From positions 796,913 to 850,032 of the forward strand of contig CCNB01000012.1 of NCBI GenBank assembly GCA_000824785.1: 53,120 bases of DNA, written 5' to 3'. The notes under the pieces were generated by a model. It ran no database searches. It was not told the origin of the DNA and saw only the letters and a list, made by a program, of their open reading frames with translations. The position numbers and the translations under genes are program-made. The first letter of the stretch is position 1. Each line of letters begins with the position of its first letter. The stretch comes from Mesorhizobium plurifarium. Lineage in GTDB: Bacteria > Pseudomonadota > Alphaproteobacteria > Rhizobiales > Rhizobiaceae. Shown here one piece after another: positions 16,679 to 23,445 of this stretch.

Positions 16679-17854
16679 CTATTCGAACACGATGCTCGGC
16701 ACGGCGGCTTCGGCCGCGCCGCGCTCTTGCTGGACCCGCTCCCAGACCTTCGCGGCGATGTCGCGGTAGATTTTCGCCTCCGCGCCCTCGGGCTTGGAGG
16801 CGACGACCGGCGCGCCCGCGTCCGAGCTTTCGCGGATACCCGTTTCCAGCGGCACCTCGCCGAGGAAGGTGACGCCGAGGCGCTCAGCCTCGCGGCGCGC
16901 GCCGCCATGGCCGAAAATATCGTAGCGCTTGCCGGTGTCGGGGGCGAGGAAATAGCTCATATTCTCGACGATGCCGAGCAGCGGCACGTCGACTTTCTTG
17001 AACATGTTGAGGCCCTTGCGAGCGTCGATCAGCGCCAGGTCCTGCGGCGTCGAGACGATGACGGCGCCGGCGAGCGGCACCTGCTGGGCCATGGTGAGCT
17101 GGGCGTCGCCGGTGCCGGGCGGCATGTCGACCACCAGCACGTCGAGCGGGCCCCATTCGACCTCGCGCAGCATCTGCGTCAGCGCCGACATCACCATCGG
17201 GCCGCGCCAGATCATCGGCGTCTCCTCGTCGACGAGGAAGCCCATCGACATCACCTTGAGGCCGTAATTCTGCATCGGCTTCAGCACCTTGCCGTCGACG
17301 GTCTGCGGCCGGCCGTGGATGTTGAGCAGCCGGGGCATGGACGGGCCGTAGATATCGGCATCGAGCACGCCGACCTTCAGCCCGTTGGCGGCGAGGCCGA
17401 GAGCGAGATTAACCGCGGTGGTCGACTTGCCGACGCCGCCCTTGCCGGAGGCGACGGCGATGATGACGTCGATGCCGGGCACGCCGCGCTTGCCGTGGCT
17501 TTGCGATGCGGGCGCGTGCGGCGCGGGACGTTGCGGTGCCGGCTGCGGCGTTGCGGGTCGCGGGGGCGCCGGGCGCGCCGGAACCGGCGCCTCCATGCCG
17601 CCGCCCTTTTTCTCGGCGGTCAGCGCGACGACGGCGCTGGCGACGCCGGGGATGGCCTTCACCGCGCGCTCGGCGGCGGCGCGCAGCGGCTCCAGCTCCT
17701 GGGCGCGCGCGGCTGGAACGGTGATCGAGAAGAAGACCTTGGAATCGGCGATGAAAATCTCCGAAACCATGCCGAGATCGACGATGTTGCCGGTGAAGTC
17801 CGGCCCGTTCACCGTCTTCAGGCGCTCGACGACGGATTCCTTGGTAATGGACAT
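16679..17854 (-). CDS. mrp: Mrp/NBP35-family ATPase (iron-sulfur carrier homologue) without cysteines
   Basis: A 391-residue P-loop ATPase of the Mrp/ApbC family, thought to help carry or insert Fe-S clusters. Residues 1-85 are a MIP18/DUF59 domain, 86-125 a Pro/Ala-rich linker, and 130 to the end the deviant-Walker-A ATPase (VASGKGGVGKSTTAVNLA, about 134-151). VVDMPPGTGD is the Walker B/switch region. The place where bacterial ApbC and Nbp35 have a conserved CxxC reads YFLAPDTGKRYDIFG (about 301-315), and I find no cysteine anywhere in the protein. It therefore cannot bind a bridging cluster in the known way. The gene appears monocistronic. Confidence 0.93.
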   Translation of the reverse strand: MSITKESVVERLKTVNGPDFTGNIVDLGMVSEIFIADSKVFFSITVPAARAQELEPLRAAAERAVKAIPGVASAVVALTAEKKGGGMEAPVPARPAPPRPATPQPAPQRPAPHAPASQSHGKRGVPGIDVIIAVASGKGGVGKSTTAVNLALGLAANGLKVGVLDADIYGPSMPRLLNIHGRPQTVDGKVLKPMQNYGLKVMSMGFLVDEETPMIWRGPMVMSALTQMLREVEWGPLDVLVVDMPPGTGDAQLTMAQQVPLAGAVIVSTPQDLALIDARKGLNMFKKVDVPLLGIVENMSYFLAPDTGKRYDIFGHGGARREAERLGVTFLGEVPLETGIRESSDAGAPVVASKPEGAEAKIYRDIAAKVWERVQQERGAAEAAVPSIVFE

Positions 17855-18097
17855 GAGCTTTTTCCCAGGCGTTTGCCGGGTCAGATAATGCAGTTCCCGG
17901 AGAGAACCAAGCTTCGGAACGACATGTGCGGCGACATACCTTCAAAAACTTGCACGCGCGTGTCGGTTTTCACGGGCGCCTTTCGTCTTCCAGACAGAAG
18001 CATCCAGACTGCGGTCGCCGGAAGACGGCGCAACCCTATTTTCCTGTTTCCGGCGCTGCGGCCAAAATGGAGCAGCCGACAGAGAAAGGAGAAACTC

Positions 18098-18475
18098 ATG
18101 CTCGCAAACAGCAACGCCACTGCCAATCTCGCGGTCAAAGACCTGGAGAAGGCCAAGGCTTTCTATGCTGGAACGCTGGGTCTCAGCCAAGTGGACGACA
18201 TGGGCGGCGAGCTGGTCGTGTATAAGAGCGGCGACACGTTCATCAACGTCTATCATTCGCAATTCGCCGGCACCAACAAGGCCACGGCCGTAACCTGGGC
18301 GGTCGGCGACCGGATTGGCGAAATCGTCAAATCGTTGAAGTCAAAGGGCGTCGCTTTCGAGCATTACGACATGCCAGGGCTATCGCTCGAGGGCGACATC
18401 CATGTCGGTCAAGGCATGAAGGTCGCCTGGTTCAAGGATCCGGACGGCAATATCCTGAACCTGGTGGGCGAATAG
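18098..18475 (+). CDS. VOC-family (glyoxalase/bleomycin resistance-like) protein
   Basis: A 125-residue single-domain vicinal-oxygen-chelate protein. The first beta-alpha-beta unit is NLAVKDLEKAKAFYAGTLGL and the second ends with the diagnostic VAWFKDPDGNILNLVGE. Members bind a divalent metal and act as dioxygenases, isomerases or sequestering proteins. The function here cannot be narrowed. The ATG has AAAGGAG seven bases upstream. The preceding 240 bases, divergent from mrp, should hold its promoter. Confidence 0.88.
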   Translation: MLANSNATANLAVKDLEKAKAFYAGTLGLSQVDDMGGELVVYKSGDTFINVYHSQFAGTNKATAVTWAVGDRIGEIVKSLKSKGVAFEHYDMPGLSLEGDIHVGQGMKVAWFKDPDGNILNLVGE

Positions 18476-18500
18476 TGACGCGGCGGCGACCCGGGCCGCG

Positions 18501-19505
18501 TCATGCGGCCAGTCGCGTCGCGAGATAGGTCAACGCCGAAATCGCCGCCGTCGCCGGCAAGGTGATCACCCAGGCGACGACGATGTTGCCGGCGATACCC
18601 CAGCGCACGGCCGAGACGCGGCGGGCGGCGCCGACACCGATGATGGCGCCGGTGATGGTGTGCGTGGTCGAGACCGGGACACCAAGCCATGTGGCGGCGA
18701 ACAGCGTGATGGCGCCGCCGGTCTCGGCGCAAAAACCCTGCATGGGGTTCAGCCGCGTGATCTTCGAGCCCATGGTGTGGACGATGCGCCAGCCGCCGAA
18801 CAGCGTACCCAGCGCCAGCGCCGACTGGCAGGTGAGGACCACCCATAGCGGCACATAGAAAGCGGGGCCGAGCGCACCTTGCGAATAGAGCAGCACGGCT
18901 ATGATGCCCATGGTCTTCTGCGCGTCGTTGCCGCCATGCCCCAGAGAATAGAGCGAGGCGGAAAAGAACTGCAGCACGCGAAACGTATTGTCGACCGCGA
19001 ACGGCGTCTGGCGCACGAACAGCCAGGAGACGATGGCCACAAGGACGAGCGCCAGCACGAATCCGGTCGCCGGCGAAAGCACGATGGCCGCGACCGTCTT
19101 GCCGAGCCCGGACCAGACGATGGCGCCGGTTCCGGCCTTGGCGACGCCGGCTCCGACCAGCCCGCCGATCAGCGCATGCGAGCTGCTCGACGGAATGCCG
19201 GCGACCCAGGTGACGATGTTCCAGACGATCGCCCCGACAAGTGCCGAGAAGATTACCGCCGGCGTGACGATGCTGGCGTCGACGATGCCCTTTCCCACTG
19301 TTTCGGCGACATGCAGGCCGAAGAACAGGAAGGCGATGAAATTGAAGAATGCCGCCCAGAACACCGCGTAATGCGGCCTGAGCACCCGGGTGGAGACGAT
19401 GGTCGCGATCGAGTTGGCGGCATCGTGCAGGCCGTTGAGGAAATCGAAGAACAACGCCACGGCGACGAGGCCGACCAGCAGGGGGAACGCGATCGTTGCT
19501 TCCAT
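18501..19505 (-). CDS. pit: Low-affinity inorganic phosphate transporter, PiT family
   Basis: An integral membrane phosphate/cation symporter of 334 residues with about ten helices and two PiT signatures: FDFLNGLHDAANSIAT at the N-terminus and SLGHGGNDAQKTMG in the centre. TTHTITGAIIGVG lies in the second repeat. The upstream gene, three bases away, encodes the DUF47 protein, and this arrangement matches the orfA-pit operon described in Sinorhizobium meliloti, where PhoB represses it when phosphate is low. I did not identify a convincing Pho box by eye. Confidence 0.94.
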   Translation of the reverse strand: MEATIAFPLLVGLVAVALFFDFLNGLHDAANSIATIVSTRVLRPHYAVFWAAFFNFIAFLFFGLHVAETVGKGIVDASIVTPAVIFSALVGAIVWNIVTWVAGIPSSSSHALIGGLVGAGVAKAGTGAIVWSGLGKTVAAIVLSPATGFVLALVLVAIVSWLFVRQTPFAVDNTFRVLQFFSASLYSLGHGGNDAQKTMGIIAVLLYSQGALGPAFYVPLWVVLTCQSALALGTLFGGWRIVHTMGSKITRLNPMQGFCAETGGAITLFAATWLGVPVSTTHTITGAIIGVGAARRVSAVRWGIAGNIVVAWVITLPATAAISALTYLATRLAA

Positions 19506-19508
19506 CGC

Positions 19509-20150
19509 CTAAACGTTCTCGATGACGATGCCGCTGATCTCATTGGCGACATCCTCGAACCGGTCGACCACTTTCTCCAGCTGGCCATAAATCTCCGAGC
19601 CGATCAGATAAGCCATGGCGTCGCCGCGGCCGTGACGCTTGAACAGATCCTTCAGGCCCTGCTCGTGCAGGTCGTCGGCGCGGCCCTCGACGCGCATCAC
19701 CTCCTCGGCGATGGCGTTGAGACGCACCGCGTTCGCGCCCACCTTGCCCAACAGCGGGATCGCCTCCGCGACCAACCGGGCCGCCTGGACGATGACGCCG
19801 CCCATTTCCCGCATCAGTGGATCGAACTCCCTGACCTCGAACAATTTCACCGTCTTGACCGTCTTGTGCATCATGTCGATGGCGTCATCCATCGACTGGA
19901 TCAGGTCCTTGATGTCGCCGCGATCGAATGGCGTGATGAAGGAGCGCCTGACGGCAAGCAGGACCTCGGCGGTGATGCCGTCAGCCTCGTTTTCGAGATC
20001 GATGATCTTCTGGCACCAGCGGTCGATGTCGTTGCCGCTGAGCAGCTGCTCGAGGGCCTCGGCGCCGCCGACCACGGTGCGCGAATGCCGCTCGAACAGA
20101 TCGAAGAAGCGATCCTCGCGCGGCAAGAGCTTGCGAAACCAACCCAGCAC
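19509..20150 (-). CDS. DUF47-family PhoU-like protein (OrfA of the orfA-pit pair)
   Basis: A 213-residue all-helical PhoU-like protein that accompanies PiT transporters and is thought to modulate phosphate uptake. It starts VLGWFRKLLPREDRFFDLFERH, the standard opening of the family, and contains the metal-binding-type segment IIDLENEADGITAEV. The GTG start at 20150 is preceded by GGAGGAC. A much longer open frame extends upstream to 21233, but this is the antisense shadow of the LysR gene. Confidence 0.92.
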   Translation of the reverse strand: MLGWFRKLLPREDRFFDLFERHSRTVVGGAEALEQLLSGNDIDRWCQKIIDLENEADGITAEVLLAVRRSFITPFDRGDIKDLIQSMDDAIDMMHKTVKTVKLFEVREFDPLMREMGGVIVQAARLVAEAIPLLGKVGANAVRLNAIAEEVMRVEGRADDLHEQGLKDLFKRHGRGDAMAYLIGSEIYGQLEKVVDRFEDVANEISGIVIENV

Positions 20151-20309
20151 GTCGTCCTCCTCAATCCGCCCTACACCCACATAGCGCCATGCGCGGCGCG
20201 GGAAAACAGATAGCCGGCTCAAAAATGTGGACGAGATCCGATTGCGCGTATGTCTTGCGAAGCGATGCGATTTCCCCGACCTTGGGGCGAACGCTGCGGA
20301 CCGGATGGC

Positions 20310-21209
20310 ATGATCGACAAGCTGGAATTCTTTATCGCCTTGGCCAAGGAAGAGCATTTCGGCCGGGCCGCGGAGGTGTGCGGCGTCACCCAGCCGACCT
20401 TGTCGGCCGGCATCAAGCAGCTCGAGGAGCAGCTCGGCGTCATGCTGGTCCTGCGCGGTTCGCGTTTCCAGGGCCTGACGCCGGAAGGCAAGCAGGTGCT
20501 GGGCTGGGCGCGTCGCATCGTCGGCGATACAAGGACCATGCGCGAGGAGATGCGGGCGGCCCGCCATGGCCTGTCCGGGCGCATCCGCATCGCCGCGATA
20601 CCGACGGCGCTGGCCATGGTGGCGCGGCTGACCACGCCGTTCCGCGAGAAGCACCCGGGCGTCACCTTCTCGGTGCTGTCGCGCACCTCGATCGAGGTGC
20701 TGTCGCTGCTCGGCAATTTCGATGTCGACGCCGGCATCACCTATCTCGACAACGAGCCGCTCGGACGCGTCACCAGCGTGCCGCTCTATGACGAGCGCTA
20801 TCAGCTGATCACGGCGGTCGGGAACCCCTATTTTGACCGCGACAAAGTGACGTGGGCCGAGATCAGCCATCTGCCGCTCTGTCTTCTTACGCCGGACATG
20901 CAGAACCGCCGCATCATCGACCAGCATCTGGCGGAAGCCGGCGTGCAGGTGCGGCCGACGCTGGAATCGAATTCGATGATCGTGCTGTTCTCGCATATCC
21001 GTACCGGCAAATGGTCGTCGATCATGCCGCTCAACCTTGCGGAAACATTCGGCTTTTCCGAGCCCATCCGGGCGATCCCCATCGTCGAGCCGGATGCCAG
21101 CCACACGGTCGGGCTGGTGGCGGCGCCGCGCGAGCCGCACACGCCGCTGGTGCAGGCGCTTCTGGACGAGGCGATGGCGCTGGCGGACGATTTCCGCGCC
21201 CATCGCTAG
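20310..21209 (+). CDS. LysR-family regulator next to the formate dehydrogenase operon
   Basis: A 299-residue LysR-type regulator. The winged helix covers residues 1-60 (LEFFIALAKEEHFGRAAEVCGVTQPTLSAGIKQLEEQLG) and the effector-binding domain about 90-295. The ATG at 20310 gives the conserved start MIDKLEFF; the ribosome site is weak, and an in-frame upstream start at 20250 is possible. Homologues sit directly before fds-type formate dehydrogenase genes and are expected to activate them, probably with formate as signal. A perfect palindrome lies between this gene and fdsG. Confidence 0.9.
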   Translation: MIDKLEFFIALAKEEHFGRAAEVCGVTQPTLSAGIKQLEEQLGVMLVLRGSRFQGLTPEGKQVLGWARRIVGDTRTMREEMRAARHGLSGRIRIAAIPTALAMVARLTTPFREKHPGVTFSVLSRTSIEVLSLLGNFDVDAGITYLDNEPLGRVTSVPLYDERYQLITAVGNPYFDRDKVTWAEISHLPLCLLTPDMQNRRIIDQHLAEAGVQVRPTLESNSMIVLFSHIRTGKWSSIMPLNLAETFGFSEPIRAIPIVEPDASHTVGLVAAPREPHTPLVQALLDEAMALADDFRAHR

Positions 21210-21234
21210 GCTAGACAATGCGAGCTGCCGCATT

Positions 21235-21255
21235 TTGATAGAAAATTTCTATCAA
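21235..21255. promoter_or_regulatory. Palindromic LysR-type operator before the fds operon
   Basis: Two perfect ten-base arms, TTGATAGAAA and TTTCTATCAA, flank a single A. It contains ATAG and CTAT half-sites of the kind used by LysR regulators. It starts 26 bases after the regulator's stop and lies about 148 bases before fdsG. Binding by the upstream LysR protein is inferred. Confidence 0.65.
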
Positions 21256-21402
21256 GCGACGGGAGCGCTTTATTGATTTCAGGGGTTTCCTCTGATTTCG
21301 TAAGGACTTAGCGATATTGCGCCCTATGCATGTCGTTGCCCCGAAAACGCTCTATATCCAGGGGTGACATACATTGGCCGCCACGACCAGGGAGGGCGCT
21401 GC

Positions 21403-21882
21403 GTGACCATGCAGGCCGCAAGTACCGAGATCGCGTCGCGCACGGCGGCGATCATTGACGAGATGAAGGGCCTCGAAGGCCCGCTGCTGCCGATCCTGCA
21501 CAGCATACAGGAAGAGTTCGGGCACGTTCCGAAGGACGCTCTGCCGGTGATCGCCGATGGGCTGAACCTTTCCCGGGCCGAGGTGCACGGCGTGGTCAGC
21601 TTCTACCACGATTTCCGCGCCAAGCCTGCCGGACGGCACGTGCTGAAGCTCTGCCAGGCGGAAGCCTGCCAGTCGATGGGCTCGGACGCCGTCGCGGCCA
21701 AGGTCAAGCAGTTGCTCGGCATCGATTTCCACGAGACCGCCCGCGACGGATCGGTTACACTGGAGCCGGTCTATTGCCTCGGGCTTTGCGCCTGCTCGCC
21801 GTCGGCGATGCTCGACGGCGAAGTCATCGGCCGGCTCGATGACGAGAAGATCGAAGAGATCGTCGCGGAGGTGCGTTCATGA
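21403..21882 (+). CDS. fdsG: NAD-dependent formate dehydrogenase gamma subunit (NuoE-like)
   Basis: The thioredoxin-like [2Fe-2S] subunit of a soluble, NAD-reducing molybdenum formate dehydrogenase. Cluster ligands are the cysteines in LCQAEACQSMG and YCLGLCACSP. ILHSIQEEFGHVP and GVVSFYHDFR are family hallmarks. I chose GTG at 21403 because GGAGG lies seven bases upstream; ATG at 21409 is also possible. It overlaps the start of fdsB by four bases (ATGA), so the two are translationally coupled. With FdsB it forms the diaphorase half of the complex. Confidence 0.92.
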   Translation: MTMQAASTEIASRTAAIIDEMKGLEGPLLPILHSIQEEFGHVPKDALPVIADGLNLSRAEVHGVVSFYHDFRAKPAGRHVLKLCQAEACQSMGSDAVAAKVKQLLGIDFHETARDGSVTLEPVYCLGLCACSPSAMLDGEVIGRLDDEKIEEIVAEVRS

Positions 21883-23435
21883 TCCCGCGCATCTATATCC
21901 CCTGCGATTCCGGCGCCATCGCGCTCGGCGCCGATAAGGTCGCCAAGGCGATCGAAGCCGAGCTCAAGGAACGCGGCGTCGAGGCCAAGATCGTGCGCAA
22001 CGGCTCGCGCGGCGCCTATTTCCTGGAGCCGATGGTCGAGGTGGCCACCGAGACGGGCCGCGTCGCCTATGGCCCGGTCAAGCCGTCCGACGTCAAAAGC
22101 CTGTTCGACAGCGGCTTCCTCAAGGGCGGCCACCACAAGCGCTGGCTGGGCGCGCCCGACAGGATCCCCTTCTTCGCCAAGCAGACGCGCCTGACCTTCG
22201 CACGCTGCGGCATCAACGACCCGCTGTCGCTCGACGCCTACAAGTCGCTGGGCGGCCTGCGCGGCCTGCAGAACGCCGTCGCCATGGCGCCAGCCGACGT
22301 CGTCAGCCAAGTGACCGAGTCCGGCCTGCGCGGCCGCGGCGGCGCCGGCTTCCCGACCGGCATCAAGTGGAAGACGGTGCTGGATACGGCGGGCGCGCAG
22401 AAATACATCGTCTGCAACGCCGACGAGGGCGACAGCGCCACTTTCGCCGACCGCATGATCATGGAAGGCGATCCCTTCGTGCTGATCGAAGGCATGGCGA
22501 TCGCCGGCCTCGCCACCGGTGCGACCAAGGGTTTCGTCTATATCCGCTCGGAATATCCGCATGCGGTGGCGACGATGAACAGGGCCGTCGCGATCGCGCG
22601 CCAGGCGGGCGTGCTCGGCGTCAATGTGCTGGGTTCGCCCAACGCCTTCGACATGGAAATCCGCGTCGGCGCCGGCGCCTATGTCTGCGGCGAGGAAACC
22701 TCGCTCTTGAACAGCCTCGAAGGCAAGCGCGGCGTCGTGCGCGCCAAGCCGCCGCTGCCGGCCATCCAAGGGTTGTTCGGCAAGCCGACGGTGATCAACA
22801 ATGTAATCAGCCTGGCCTCGGTGCCGATCATCATGGACAAGGGCGCGGCCTACTACAAGGATTTCGGCATGGGCCGCTCTCGCGGCACGATCCCGATCCA
22901 GATCGCGGGCAATGTCAAAAATGGCGGCCTGTTCGAGACGGCCTTCGGCCTGACGCTCGGCGAGATCGTCGACGAGATCGGCGGCGGCACGGCTTCGGGC
23001 CGTCCGGTGAAGGCGGTGCAGGTCGGCGGACCGCTCGGCGCCTATTTCCCGCGCGCTTTGTTTGACACGCCCTTCGATTACGAGGAATTCGCCAAGCGCG
23101 ACGGACTGATCGGCCATGCCGGCATCACCGTATTCGACGACACGGCCGACATGCTGAAGCAGGCGCGCTTCGCCATGGAGTTCTGCGCCATCGAAAGCTG
23201 CGGCAAGTGCACGCCCTGCCGGATCGGCTCGACGCGCGGCGTGGAGGTCCTGGACAAGGTCGCCGCGGGCATCGAGGCGGAGAAGAACCTCGCCCTGGTC
23301 ACTGACCTCTGCAACACGATGAAATTCGGATCGCTCTGCGCGCTGGGCGGCTTCACGCCCTATCCGGTGATGAGTTCGATCACGCACTTCCCCGAGGATT
23401 TCAAGCCCGCGCCGGCGCGCGTGGCGGCTGAATAG
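21879..23435 (+). CDS. fdsB: NAD-dependent formate dehydrogenase beta subunit (NuoF-like, FMN and NAD binding)
   Basis: The 518-residue flavoprotein subunit that passes electrons from formate to NAD+. Residues 1-110 are a degenerate thioredoxin-like domain without cluster cysteines. The NuoF part follows, with SGLRGRGGAGFPTGIKW for NADH binding and CNADEGDS plus GAGAYVCGEETSLLNSLEG for FMN. The [4Fe-4S] ligands are in ESCGKCTPCR and LC at about residue 485. The length and domain order match FdsB of other proteobacteria. It follows fdsG with an overlap and precedes fdsA by ten bases. Confidence 0.95.
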   Translation: MIPRIYIPCDSGAIALGADKVAKAIEAELKERGVEAKIVRNGSRGAYFLEPMVEVATETGRVAYGPVKPSDVKSLFDSGFLKGGHHKRWLGAPDRIPFFAKQTRLTFARCGINDPLSLDAYKSLGGLRGLQNAVAMAPADVVSQVTESGLRGRGGAGFPTGIKWKTVLDTAGAQKYIVCNADEGDSATFADRMIMEGDPFVLIEGMAIAGLATGATKGFVYIRSEYPHAVATMNRAVAIARQAGVLGVNVLGSPNAFDMEIRVGAGAYVCGEETSLLNSLEGKRGVVRAKPPLPAIQGLFGKPTVINNVISLASVPIIMDKGAAYYKDFGMGRSRGTIPIQIAGNVKNGGLFETAFGLTLGEIVDEIGGGTASGRPVKAVQVGGPLGAYFPRALFDTPFDYEEFAKRDGLIGHAGITVFDDTADMLKQARFAMEFCAIESCGKCTPCRIGSTRGVEVLDKVAAGIEAEKNLALVTDLCNTMKFGSLCALGGFTPYPVMSSITHFPEDFKPAPARVAAE

Positions 23436-23445
23436 GAGCTGGCAG

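Noticed and set aside
16649..18097. Upstream extension of the VOC gene to a 608-residue protein
   Set aside because: The extension lies antisense to mrp, and only the last 125 residues form a domain; a proper ribosome site precedes the ATG at 18098.
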